A stretch of DNA of 28,422 nt, taken from IMG/VR virus record IMGVR_UViG_3300020162_001668, positions 1 to 28,422 of that record; one strand, given 5' to 3'. Positions 1 to 7,307 of the stretch are shown in pieces. The notes under the pieces were generated by a model. It was given only the letters and a program-made list of their open reading frames with translations. It was not told where the DNA came from and ran no database searches. This DNA is from a virus. Positions within the stretch are counted from its first letter, which is position 1, and every line of letters starts with the position of its first letter. A program made the translations under genes and the position numbers.

Positions 1-635
1 CCAACTGCTATCTTGAAACCACGTTTAACGTCTCTGCCTAAATTAGACGCAAATCCTTTGGTGAGTTTTCCGATACCAGATGCACTTTTTTCAACTGGTT
101 CATTTTCAGCGTTCATACCAACTGAACGACCAAGGCGATTTAATAGTGTATCTTTCTCGCCAGTTAGAGTGTACCCCGATGCCTTTACTGCTTCATCACG
201 AGCGGTAGATTCCATCGTAGATCCGAGTTTTTGTAACGTAGGATTATTCGAGGATTGTAATTCTTTTGTGATACCAACAATCTTACCAATTGCTTTCTCG
301 AACTCGCCCATGTTTTTAGTCTGTAACTTGGTGATCTCTTCGATCATTGTTTTGATCAACTGTTTCTGATCATCATTAGTTTCATCTCGCATCTCAATTG
401 CTGATGCCTCAAATGTCTTCATGAAGGTTGAGATCATAGATTGTGTAGCAGTAGGATTTGCCTCTACCTTAGAACCTGGATTTACTGCAGCAGCAATCTT
501 AGAAAGTTGACTTTCTTTGCCGATACCTTTTTGTTGTGCAGTTCCAGACTGAGGGATGGTGCGGCCTTGTCCGACTCCTGAACCAGCAGTTCCTTTTTCA
601 TTTATTGGTCCAGTTTTTTCGTCTAATTCGTTCAT
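1..635 (-). CDS. Probable tail tape measure protein, N-terminal part (runs off the left edge)
   Basis: This leftward reading frame starts with ATG at 635-633 and stays open to base 1, giving at least 211 residues; the C-terminus lies outside the window. The start overlaps the stop of the preceding short ORF (TAATG), with an AGGA ribosome site just upstream. The visible sequence is Gly/Ser/Gln-rich for about 45 residues, then largely helical and rich in Lys, Glu and Gln (residues about 60-150), ending in a basic, amphipathic stretch with LGRDVKRGFKIAVG. No enzymatic motif is visible. The tape measure call is an inference from position: it follows a gp26-like chaperone and its frameshift-type extension, the place where the tape measure gene lies in most tailed phages (T4 gp29 counterpart). 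It could instead be another structural or hub protein. Confidence 0.55.
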   Translation of the reverse strand, partial: MNELDEKTGPINEKGTAGSGVGQGRTIPQSGTAQQKGIGKESQLSKIAAAVNPGSKVEANPTATQSMISTFMKTFEASAIEMRDETNDDQKQLIKTMIEEITKLQTKNMGEFEKAIGKIVGITKELQSSNNPTLQKLGSTMESTARDEAVKASGYTLTGEKDTLLNRLGRSVGMNAENEPVEKSASGIGKLTKGFASNLGRDVKRGFKIAV

Positions 636-781
636 TAGTCCTGATTCTCTGCTTTCTTTTTAAGATGCGCCATTAGCATCCCTATATAAACTTCCCTCTC
701 CCACGGCATCATATTCTCTAATTCAGTCAAACTGTATTTATGTTCATGCATTAAAATAAAGTTGATTTTATAGAAATTCAT
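635..781 (-). CDS. Short -1-frame ORF; C-terminal extension of the gp26-like chaperone, or separate gp51-like 48-aa protein
   Basis: The ORF encodes 48 residues from an ATG at 781-779 to TAA at 637-635, containing LTELENMMPWEREVY, a pattern resembling short tail-assembly proteins that follow gp26 in T4-like phages. It has no convincing ribosome site. Its frame is open upstream past the gp26-like stop, as far as the slippery run at 808-817, and lies exactly -1 relative to the gp26-like ORF. A -1 slip there would give a 284-residue fusion: gp26-like residues 1-227, a nine-residue junction (RITLSHDNL), then this ORF. This matches the lambda G/GT arrangement, and the next gene is tape-measure-like. 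The alternative is reinitiation at the TAATG overlap. The frames and lengths are read directly; the function is inferred. Confidence 0.7.
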   Translation of the reverse strand: MNFYKINFILMHEHKYSLTELENMMPWEREVYIGMLMAHLKKKAENQD

Positions 782-801
782 TAAGTTATCATGAGAAAGG
801 G

Positions 802-1488
802 TTATCCGAAAAAATTTTCTACACCTTCCACAACCACCGTGTTCTCAGTTTCGCATTTTACACATGTATACTCGATATTGTGGAAAATCTTCGGCGAAGT
901 GATAAAGAATTCTACGATTTTCTCAAACTGTTCACTTGTTAATCCTTCGATAAATTCTACGATTTCTTCAGTAGTTTGATCCTTCGCATCATGTATTTCA
1001 TCTTGTGTGAAGATTTTATCAATACATGATACAACCAAATCAAATATGGGCAAGTCATCATCAACCAAAACTTCTGCAGTTGGATATTTCATGATGACAC
1101 CAATATCGTCAGTGATCATAATTTTATTTTTGTGGTCAGGAGTTATCTGTAACTCAATCTGATCCAGATCCAAAATAGTTGGAGTCTTGTGACCACATTC
1201 ACCGCAAATCAAATTGAACTCTGAGTCTCTGCCGATAGACTGTGAACGTAATCTAATAAAGATGTTTTGTATGTCAAAGAATGGTAGATTCTCTGCGTCA
1301 ATTTTACCATCGGAGCAAGAATTAATAACTTGCTGCATGGATCGAATCATATCTGCTCGTTGATTTGATTCCGCCGCTAGAATCAAAATCTTTTCCTCTC
1401 TCACGAGAAATGGTCTCATTGATACCTTTTGTTTCGTTGAATATACTTCAACGTCAAATGTCGGTACTGATATTGTAGGTAATGCCAT
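802..1488 (-). CDS. gp26: T4 gp26-family baseplate hub/tail assembly chaperone
   Basis: The protein has 228 residues, close to T4 gp26 (208). It begins with ATG at 1488, preceded by a GGAG ribosome site. The N-terminal part carries the family pattern MRPFLVREEKILILAAES (24-41) followed by a D-x-LPFFD region (65-72) and LRSQSIG (80-86). Two CxxC pairs, C95/C98 and C209/C212, could bind one zinc ion. T4 gp26 was long listed as a hub subunit and is now often regarded as an assembly chaperone acting with gp51 on the tape measure/hub complex. It sits in the leftward operon between the tube-like protein and the tape-measure-like gene. The last codons contain a slippery run, AAAATTTTTTC, so part of the product may continue in the -1 frame. 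Confidence 0.85.
   Translation of the reverse strand: MALPTISVPTFDVEVYSTKQKVSMRPFLVREEKILILAAESNQRADMIRSMQQVINSCSDGKIDAENLPFFDIQNIFIRLRSQSIGRDSEFNLICGECGHKTPTILDLDQIELQITPDHKNKIMITDDIGVIMKYPTAEVLVDDDLPIFDLVVSCIDKIFTQDEIHDAKDQTTEEIVEFIEGLTSEQFEKIVEFFITSPKIFHNIEYTCVKCETENTVVVEGVENFFG
808..817 (-). other. Putative -1 ribosomal frameshift site
   Basis: Read on the minus strand, the zero-frame codons are GAA AAT TTT TTC GGA TAA. This contains two overlapping X-XXY-YYZ heptamers, A-AAT-TTT (817-811) and T-TTT-TTC (814-808). A -1 slip at either one gives the same peptide (NFF then RITL) and enters the short ORF ending at 635. A Shine-Dalgarno-like GGAAGG at 829-824 lies a few bases upstream, as at some bacterial -1 sites such as dnaX. 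I see no strong downstream stem-loop. Confidence 0.65.
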
Positions 1489-1505
1489 AATTTACTCCAA
1501 ATTAT

Positions 1506-2183
1506 TTAAGTGTCTTCAAATTCTGGGATGTCAGCGATGTCAGATTCAACATCATTGATAAACTGATCAGCGTCATCAGTATTATCTAATTCATTCAAAT
1601 TACTATATTCTACGCCCTCTGGTGTATATGCACTTATTACTTCCCATCTCTTATATGCGAAAGTCACAGGCATTCTGAGAACTTCTGAATTGGTTGCAGA
1701 AACAGTTATTGGTGCGATAGATCTTGGAAATGCTTCATGAATTCTCCAATGAGCAATAACTTCGTCTTCATTATTGAGAGATACTAAATCAATTTCTGAA
1801 TAGTAATCATCTGGGTAACTCACATATCTCGAGTATGGATTGATAATTTTGCGCATCCAATCTCCGAAGAAATCTTTTGCGGTCCAAGATGTATCACACA
1901 AAAACGTAAACGTGATAGAATCCCCACCAAAATCAATAGCATTTGCACGTTGTTCATTTAGATTGTTTAATCTTAGTGGTCTAGTTCCAACCAACAGTCC
2001 TGGGAACATTGCATCTTCAACCATCATAGAAATTATTTTTGGAGAATCTCCTTGACTTGTTCTATGCTCGCGCATGAACGAAGGTGCTAAAAACAGTGCT
2101 TCAAATCGACTAGATCTCGCAAAATCAGTTTTTCTAATCTGACCTAAAAAATCATTTATGTTATGGAACGTTGGTTGCGCCAT
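1506..2183 (-). CDS. gp54: gp54/gp19-family tail tube protein, likely baseplate tail tube initiator
   Basis: The 225-residue protein has the layout of T4-like tube-fold proteins: an N-terminal NDFLGQIRKTDFARSSRFEA segment (about 10-29), then MFPGLLVGTRPLRLNNLNEQ (58-78), ITFTFLCDTSWTAKDFFGDW (about 90-109), and a final strand pair with VLRMPVTFAYKRWEV (about 169-183). After that comes a very acidic tail of about 35 residues. Tube-fold proteins stack as hexameric rings; gp54 is the first ring, on top of the gp48 cap. The size is smaller than T4 gp54 (320), and a tail tube (gp19) identity is possible. I prefer gp54 because the neighbours are hub/chaperone genes and no sheath gene is nearby. The ATG overlaps the upstream stop (TAATG), with AGGAG as ribosome site. 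Confidence 0.65.
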   Translation of the reverse strand: MAQPTFHNINDFLGQIRKTDFARSSRFEALFLAPSFMREHRTSQGDSPKIISMMVEDAMFPGLLVGTRPLRLNNLNEQRANAIDFGGDSITFTFLCDTSWTAKDFFGDWMRKIINPYSRYVSYPDDYYSEIDLVSLNNEDEVIAHWRIHEAFPRSIAPITVSATNSEVLRMPVTFAYKRWEVISAYTPEGVEYSNLNELDNTDDADQFINDVESDIADIPEFEDT

Positions 2184-2755
2184 TAGAATTTGCTCCTAGA
2201 ATCTCTGAATACCTGTTCCTTTGTGGCACCCACAAAGTTCTCGATCGGCAAGAATATTGCTGCTTGCCAGTCTTCAGGATTGACTTTTAAGAATTGTGAA
2301 TTAACATGATTCGCCAGATAATGTTTGATGCATGGTTTGACTTCATTCGCATTCTTCAAGTTATTTAATAGATTGTATGACATGCGTAACTTGGTCGTTT
2401 CAGAATATGTCTTGGTTGTTTTGTAATCTAACAACTCACCAAGAACTTGTGCTCGTAACAGGTAAGGTAGATAATGTAAATTGATTCCATAGAATCCACC
2501 TTTTGCTGGACCAAATGGCAGCACTAATGGGAAGGTGTCGTAGAAAGGAAGTTCTTCCTTTAACTTTGGATCATAGAAATACATATACATCGAACCAATC
2601 TCAATATTGGAGTTTAATTCACCAATATCAGATTTCATTACGCTGCTCTGAGACAACCTCGCACCAACGAGGTTTTTCACATTACTCATATACCAATCCA
2701 TGGACTTTTGTCCATCACCTGCCTTGGCACGAAGTCTCTGAAACGGATTTGCCAA
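2183..2755 (-). CDS. Virion protein, probable gp2-like DNA end protector (TTG start)
   Basis: The protein has 190 residues. The frame has an in-frame stop immediately before the TTG at 2755-2753, and a good ribosome site (AAGGTAGG) precedes it. The TTG start yields ANPFQRLRAKAGDGQKSMDWY at the N-terminus, which looks like the conserved beginning of a family common in marine T4-like phages. Other distinctive segments are YFYDPKLKEELPFYDTFPLV (about 60-79), GFYGINLHYLPYLLRAQVL (about 87-105) and QAAIFLPIENFVGATKEQVF (about 164-183). I recall this family being labelled DNA end protector gp2. The adjacent gp4-like gene fits the T4 order 2-4-53, but I cannot run a search to confirm it. Treat the exact function as tentative; a virion or assembly role is likely. 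Confidence 0.55.
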   Translation of the reverse strand: MANPFQRLRAKAGDGQKSMDWYMSNVKNLVGARLSQSSVMKSDIGELNSNIEIGSMYMYFYDPKLKEELPFYDTFPLVLPFGPAKGGFYGINLHYLPYLLRAQVLGELLDYKTTKTYSETTKLRMSYNLLNNLKNANEVKPCIKHYLANHVNSQFLKVNPEDWQAAIFLPIENFVGATKEQVFRDSRSKF

Positions 2756-2911
2756 TTACCTACCTTGTCCTCTGTATGCTTTATAGTTTGCACGTTTACG
2801 TTTATTCATGGTTGAAAACTTAATCGAAGAGGCACTGCCACCAATTGTGGTCTTACCCTTTTTCTGATTAGTAAAGGAAATCTTATTGTTTCCACCACTT
2901 GCCTTTGCCAT
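2756..2911 (-). CDS. Small basic protein of unknown function (51 aa)
   Basis: This short leftward ORF runs from ATG at 2911-2909 to TAA at 2758-2756. It is well supported by a strong ribosome site (AAGAAGGAG, about 8 bases upstream) and by exact packing between the gp4-like stop and the following TTG start. The product is strongly basic and Gly/Ser/Lys-rich. It starts MAKASGGNNKISFTNQKKGK and ends with a KRKRANYKAYRGQGR tail. The composition suggests nucleic-acid or acidic-protein binding, possibly in head completion with its neighbours, but that is inference. Similar small basic proteins ending in YRGQG occur, to my recollection, beside gp4 in marine T4-like phages. No domain is recognised. 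Confidence 0.75.
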   Translation of the reverse strand: MAKASGGNNKISFTNQKKGKTTIGGSASSIKFSTMNKRKRANYKAYRGQGR

Positions 2912-2925
2912 AGATATTCTCCTTC

Positions 2926-3384
2926 TTATTTATTACGGATTCCCAACTCTTTTTCAGTCAGGATGATAAATTTCCATCCTCTATCTTCACAAAACTCAGT
3001 AGCAAATTTCCACTTTGCTTGGTTTACACCCCATTGCATAACTTCCTGTAGAAACTTCTTTGTTTTTCTAGCGGGAACTTTGGGTTCTTTAGTAAACTTC
3101 TGCGGTTTTACCTCAACCAGATACTTCTTTGTAACACCACTTTTTTCTTGAACCTTGATATAAAAATCCACGAAATATCTATGTACTCGATTATCTAAAG
3201 GAGAGATATATGGTATGGGCAACTCTTCAGATCCCCATTCCAATATGTTGTCGTTATTATCACACCACTTCATGAACTTCAGTTCCCAACTGGAGCGATA
3301 AACAATGTTGTTTGGATTACCAATATATTTTTTTGCATTCTGTATTTTATACAGACCTTTCAAAGATTCCTTACCATAACTCAT
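2926..3384 (-). CDS. gp4: gp4-like head completion protein (TnsA-type nuclease fold)
   Basis: The 152-residue product closely matches the T4 gp4 (gp50) pattern and length (150): KKYIGNPNNIVYRSSWELKF (18-37), WGSEELPIPYISPLDNRVHR (50-69), YFVDFYIKV (70-78) and YLVEVKPQK (88-96). The acidic and lysine residues E34, D73 and E91-V-K93 fit the catalytic set of PD-(D/E)xK/TnsA-type endonucleases. The T4 protein acts after DNA packaging and is needed for heads to become competent for tail joining. It is the first gene of the leftward operon. The start ATG at 3384 is preceded by a weak GGA site. Confidence 0.88.
   Translation of the reverse strand: MSYGKESLKGLYKIQNAKKYIGNPNNIVYRSSWELKFMKWCDNNDNILEWGSEELPIPYISPLDNRVHRYFVDFYIKVQEKSGVTKKYLVEVKPQKFTKEPKVPARKTKKFLQEVMQWGVNQAKWKFATEFCEDRGWKFIILTEKELGIRNK
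2927..2934 (-). promoter_or_regulatory. Possible late promoter (AATAAATA)
   Basis: AATAAATA on the minus strand is one mismatch from the T4 late consensus TATAAATA. It lies just upstream of the 51-aa gene, but the predicted start of transcription would fall inside that gene's ribosome site, so its use is doubtful. Confidence 0.25.
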
Positions 3385-3391
3385 ATAAATA
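3384..3391 (+). promoter_or_regulatory. T4-type late promoter for the rightward operon
   Basis: This is a perfect TATAAATA on the plus strand, 36 bases before the gp48 ATG. It overlaps the first base of the divergent gp4 start codon. Late promoters of T4 need only this -10-like box, recognised by the phage sigma factor gp55 with the sliding clamp. Confidence 0.65.
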
Positions 3392-3415
3392 TTCCAAACT
3401 CTATACTCAATAGGA

Positions 3416-3423
3416 TATTTATT
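3416..3423 (-). promoter_or_regulatory. Possible late promoter for the leftward operon (AATAAATA)
   Basis: This seven-of-eight match to TATAAATA on the minus strand sits 32 bases upstream of the gp4-like start, back to back with the plus-strand promoter. The spacing would give a leader of about 25 bases. Confidence 0.45.
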
Positions 3424-3427
3424 CTAG

Positions 3428-4687
3428 ATGGCATTAACTCCTGCACCCGCAGCCCCTACGCAAACTCCTGCTCCAGGAGCAACTACACCTGCTGCACCAA
3501 CAAAGGCACCTGAACCGAAAAAAGAAAGTAGGTTCAGCAGAGGAACTGCGCCTGTTAATTTCCTAGAAACACCGCTGGATAAAGACGGACAACGACGTTA
3601 TCCGTTAGATATTGGAAATTCCGACGAGTTTCCACATTATGTTGTTTTCTATCCTCTTGTTCGCGAAGGAACAAAACGAGGTAAAGAATTATTGGCAAGC
3701 GGTGGTGGAAGAATTTTCGACCAGACAGACCAAAATAGAGTTGATCCACAAAATGGTGAATTGGCGGTAGGAGCGGCAGGTGCAATTCTTGGCGCAGGCA
3801 TAGGTGCATCTACTGGAATTGGTGCTGCAGTATCTCTCGGTAATCGATTAAAATCAAATGGCGGTAATACAGTAAATCCGAATCCGAATGTCACAGGCGG
3901 TCCAGTTTCTATTATTACTAAATTGGCAGCAGGACTTGGAGGAGCACTCATTGGTGGGGCTGTGGGCGGTGCAGCAGGTGTTGCTGCTAGTGCTATCGCT
4001 GGAGAGCAACGTCTAGTAATTGGTAGCGACGAAATCGTTCTTCATATACCAGAAAAAATTGGATCAGCATATAATGCAAACTATGAAACAGCAGATCTCG
4101 GCGCACTCGTCGGTGGTCTTGCTTCAGGAAAGACATCACTATCAGGATTGGTTAAAGAAGGATCAGAAACTGCTGATTATCTTGTGAGAAAGGCAGGGCG
4201 AATCGCGAATATCGCTGGATTTGATCAATTTAATAATGCTCTGGAAGCAACTTCTAAGAAAGTAGAAAATCCATACAAGGAGCAATTGTTTAGATCCATG
4301 GGATTTAGAAAATTCTCATTTGACTATAGATTCGCGCCGAGAAATGCTGCTGAGGCAGAAATGGTTTTTGGATGGCCAACAGGAACGAATGGTATCCGAG
4401 ATTCAGGTATACTCAAATTATTTGCGATGCACATGCATCCAACCATGAGTCCCAATGGACTTTTCCTAACATATCCATCAGAATTCATGATAATCTATTA
4501 TCACAATGGTACTGAAAACACATATGTTAGAAAAATATCAAACTGTGTGTTGACAGACATGATTATTGATTATGGTGCAGAAGGGTTTACTACATTCTCA
4601 AATGGTTGTCCGACTGAAGCATTTGTTAGACTTCAATTCTCTGAATTGGAAACTCTGACTACCGAAAGAATTGATAAGGGATACTAA
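3428..4687 (+). CDS. gp48: gp48-like baseplate tail tube cap
   Basis: The 419-residue protein shows the C-terminal half of the T4 gp48 family clearly: ENPYKEQLFRSMGFRKFSFD (about 280-299), FDYRFAPRNAAEAE, LKLFAMHMHP, LTYPSEFMIIYYHNGTEN and a final FSELETLTTERIDKGY. In T4, gp48 forms the ring on top of the hub on which gp54 and then the tube assemble. The N-terminus (1-33) is Pro/Ala/Thr-rich. Two glycine-zipper-like hydrophobic segments at 112-137 and 165-191 resemble membrane-inserting helices, separated by an Asn-rich loop. T4 gp48 is 364 residues, so these segments account for much of the extra length. The start ATG has an AGGA site about 12 bases upstream. Confidence 0.85.
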   Translation: MALTPAPAAPTQTPAPGATTPAAPTKAPEPKKESRFSRGTAPVNFLETPLDKDGQRRYPLDIGNSDEFPHYVVFYPLVREGTKRGKELLASGGGRIFDQTDQNRVDPQNGELAVGAAGAILGAGIGASTGIGAAVSLGNRLKSNGGNTVNPNPNVTGGPVSIITKLAAGLGGALIGGAVGGAAGVAASAIAGEQRLVIGSDEIVLHIPEKIGSAYNANYETADLGALVGGLASGKTSLSGLVKEGSETADYLVRKAGRIANIAGFDQFNNALEATSKKVENPYKEQLFRSMGFRKFSFDYRFAPRNAAEAEMVFGWPTGTNGIRDSGILKLFAMHMHPTMSPNGLFLTYPSEFMIIYYHNGTENTYVRKISNCVLTDMIIDYGAEGFTTFSNGCPTEAFVRLQFSELETLTTERIDKGY

Positions 4688-4688
4688 T

Positions 4689-5201
4689 ATGTTTTTTTCT
4701 ATGTTCCCCAAATTGTTAGTCAATACTATCACACCAAACACAGCAACACTTGTAACTGATATATTTCGTAGAATCTCGCTCAATAAATTCAAAAGCAATA
4801 TAGTTTTATTACAAACAATTACTGTCCCAGATGGTTTTACGATTGAGCAAGTTTCTGATAAGTTTTACGATAGTCCAGACTATCATTGGGTAATAATGAC
4901 TATAAATGATATTGTTGACGTGCGTAAAGAATGGCCGATTGGTGATTCAGATTTAATAGCATATTGCAAAAAAAAGTATGGTGAAACTGGAATTTACTTG
5001 CCCCACCACTACAGAACAACTGATACTCCACCATTGATTGTGGATTATGATGCCACAGATTTAACAAATGGCGTAATTAATGTTGTTTCTAATTATCAGT
5101 ATGAAGAAGAACTAAATAATACAAAGAGGGAAATAAAGATGTTGGAGCCAAAATATTTGGCGGAATTCGTATCTTTATACTCGAGTTTGATTAGTAGGTA
5201 A
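4689..5201 (+). CDS. gp53: gp53-like baseplate wedge protein
   Basis: I chose the ATG at 4689, one base after the gp48 stop. It gives MFFSMFPKLLVNTI, matching the T4 gp53 beginning (MLFSFF), whereas an upstream TTG at 4671 would add six unsupported residues. The 170-residue product has the family core FYDSPDYHWVIMTINDIVDV, in which Y-W-V-I-M-x-x-N follows a conserved Y/D segment, and a C-terminal helical region with KREIKMLEPKYLAEF. T4 gp53 (196 residues) is the last wedge protein to bind and lets wedges join around the hub. An AAGGG site lies inside the end of gp48. Confidence 0.85.
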   Translation: MFFSMFPKLLVNTITPNTATLVTDIFRRISLNKFKSNIVLLQTITVPDGFTIEQVSDKFYDSPDYHWVIMTINDIVDVRKEWPIGDSDLIAYCKKKYGETGIYLPHHYRTTDTPPLIVDYDATDLTNGVINVVSNYQYEEELNNTKREIKMLEPKYLAEFVSLYSSLISR

Positions 5202-5207
5202 TTAATA

Positions 5208-7304
5208 ATGGCAGAACCGACAGCAGATCCAAGTAAATCTGCATCAACTAAAAAGGTATCAGGAGTCAGTGATGCATTGGCAAAACCAGGAGATGTAATT
5301 ATTGCATCTCTTGACTTAACCGTAATCTCATCACAACAACCATTAGATCTAAAACCGTTTATGATGGAAATAAATCTTTATGAAGATATTTTTTCACCGA
5401 CTTTACATGGATCAGTGGTTATTCGTGATTCTTTAAATCTTGTTGGAACGTTACCGATTGTCGGGGATGAAGTTCTCACTATTGATATACAGACTCCATG
5501 GGGAGAGATGGGTGGTTATTCGAAAGGCAATCTTGGAGCATTCGATCCAATTAACAAAATTCAGAAATCTTTCTCTGTTTATGCAGTAAAAAATCGCAAA
5601 CTTAATAATGATAGAGAGCAATATTACGAATTACTATTTTGCTCATTAGAAGCAGCTGCTGATAACGTTACAAAAATAAGTAAAAAATTTGAAGGAACAA
5701 CTGATGAGATTGTTTCTGAGATTTTTACAGAAAACATGAAATCAAAAAGATTTTTCAATAGCAAAGACGAAGTTGTTGCGGCACCCGTCCCGACGACAAC
5801 TGATGGAACCGAATCTTCTCAAGATGTAACTGACGAGACATTATATACGGAACTGTATATCGCTGACACTCCACACGAGACAGAGATAACATTTGTATCT
5901 CCAATGTGGTCACCAATCGAAACATTGAATTGGTTAGCAAAAAGATCTATTGGTAATCTACACAAATCTCCGACATTTTTATTTTATGAAACAACAAAAG
6001 GATTTTATTTTGCATCCATAGAAGCTCTTGTTAAAAATCAGTTAGAAAACGGAGATATTTACTCAGCGTTTGTATACAATACTAATCTACAAAATCTTGA
6101 TAAAGTTTCCTCAATGATCAAAGGATTTCAAACAATTGAGGCACTAGAATTTATTACAAATTTAGATATACTTCAAAGTCAAGACTTGGGGCATTTCGCT
6201 AGTACTATTCATTCATTCAACATGGTTAAGAAAGAATATACTGCATATCATTATGATCATGGGTTCAACTATAAACAATATAATCACATGGAAGATGGAA
6301 AATTGGATCCAGCAACAGGGGCATATACATTCCCTGACATTGATAGAGATGATCCTAGTAAAACCGACAAAAAATACAAGATGATTTTTCCAATTAATGT
6401 GATGCGTTCTGCAGATAGTAAACCATTTGTTTCAACGGTTAATCCTGGTGTGTTGGATTCAACAGTAGACTCTATCGATTTACGCCCTGAAGATTTTGTT
6501 TCACAGAGAAATAGCTCTTTGATGGACTTGACCACATTGAGATTACAAATAACAGTTCCTGGAAGAACAGATGCTGAAGTTGGTAGAATGATTAAATTAT
6601 ACTATCCATCTGTTGGGGAAAAAACTAAAGAAGATTCTGAAGCATTGATATGGGACAAATTTATATCTGGTATTTACATGATAACTGCGATACGCCATCA
6701 AGTATCACCACTAAGACATACCATGTTTTTAGAGATTTCTAAGGATTCATATGCACAACAAATATATGAGGTCGAAGAGATTGGTGGTTCAGTTAACACA
6801 GAAAATACAGGAACTCCGGCACCAGATCCTGCAGCAACTCCGGCAGATCCAGCAGCAACTTCAGCACCAGCAACGAATTCGGCAAAACCAGTTGGAAAGG
6901 GTTCGTTTATCGGTGATAGTATTGCACAAGGTCTAGGAAGTTCTGCCAAGAATGCAGCAACAAATGCTACTGTTGGTTGGAATACTGATAAAATTAAGAA
7001 AAATTATGTTGCCAAGGGTGGTTCCGATTATACAGTTATTTCAATGGGATCAAATGATAAGGGTTATCCAAATATTAAAACTGCTGAAAACGCAACTGCA
7101 GTAAGAGAATCTATTAAATCCCAAACTAAAAAGGTTATTTGGATTCTTCCATATGATAATACTATTGCACAGAAAATACAAGGTGTTGCATCTAAATACG
7201 GCGATAAAACTGTTAGACTATCAGAATTCCCCTCTAATGATGGATTACATCCAAAGAGTTATGCAAAGGTTCTCGAACGTGTTAACAGTGAGATAGGAAG
7301 TTAA
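5208..7304 (+). CDS. gp27: gp27-like baseplate hub protein fused to a C-terminal SGNH hydrolase domain
   Basis: The 698-residue protein joins two parts. Residues about 30-540 look like the T4 gp27 hub: LKPFMMEINLYEDIFSPTLH (about 49-68), GDEVLTIDI, a WSPIETLNWLAKRS segment and a C-terminal ISGIYMITAIRHQVSP segment (about 486-501). In T4 a gp27 trimer links the gp5 spike to the tube. A Pro/Ala/Thr linker (about 538-563) then leads to an SGNH/GDSL-type esterase domain. Its block I is GDS with Ser571, block III is GSND with Gly614 and Asn616, and block V is DGLH with Asp678 and His681; the block II glycine is less clear. SGNH enzymes cleave esters, often acetyl groups on glycans. The substrate here is unknown; peptidoglycan or surface polysaccharide would fit a tail-tip site. 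The gp5-like gene follows after three bases. Confidence 0.85.
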   Translation: MAEPTADPSKSASTKKVSGVSDALAKPGDVIIASLDLTVISSQQPLDLKPFMMEINLYEDIFSPTLHGSVVIRDSLNLVGTLPIVGDEVLTIDIQTPWGEMGGYSKGNLGAFDPINKIQKSFSVYAVKNRKLNNDREQYYELLFCSLEAAADNVTKISKKFEGTTDEIVSEIFTENMKSKRFFNSKDEVVAAPVPTTTDGTESSQDVTDETLYTELYIADTPHETEITFVSPMWSPIETLNWLAKRSIGNLHKSPTFLFYETTKGFYFASIEALVKNQLENGDIYSAFVYNTNLQNLDKVSSMIKGFQTIEALEFITNLDILQSQDLGHFASTIHSFNMVKKEYTAYHYDHGFNYKQYNHMEDGKLDPATGAYTFPDIDRDDPSKTDKKYKMIFPINVMRSADSKPFVSTVNPGVLDSTVDSIDLRPEDFVSQRNSSLMDLTTLRLQITVPGRTDAEVGRMIKLYYPSVGEKTKEDSEALIWDKFISGIYMITAIRHQVSPLRHTMFLEISKDSYAQQIYEVEEIGGSVNTENTGTPAPDPAATPADPAATSAPATNSAKPVGKGSFIGDSIAQGLGSSAKNAATNATVGWNTDKIKKNYVAKGGSDYTVISMGSNDKGYPNIKTAENATAVRESIKSQTKKVIWILPYDNTIAQKIQGVASKYGDKTVRLSEFPSNDGLHPKSYAKVLERVNSEIGS

Positions 7305-7307
7305 ATT

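Noticed and set aside
735-742. CATAAATA on the minus strand, upstream of the tape-measure-like gene
   Set aside because: One mismatch, inside a short ORF that appears co-translated with gp26. Too weak to list as a promoter.
4671-4688. TTG start adding six residues to the gp53-like protein
   Set aside because: The ATG at 4689 gives the N-terminus expected from T4 gp53 and sits just after the gp48 stop.
4901-4908. TATAAATG in gp53
   Set aside because: It differs from the late consensus at the last base and lies 300 bases from the next start, so it is weak evidence.
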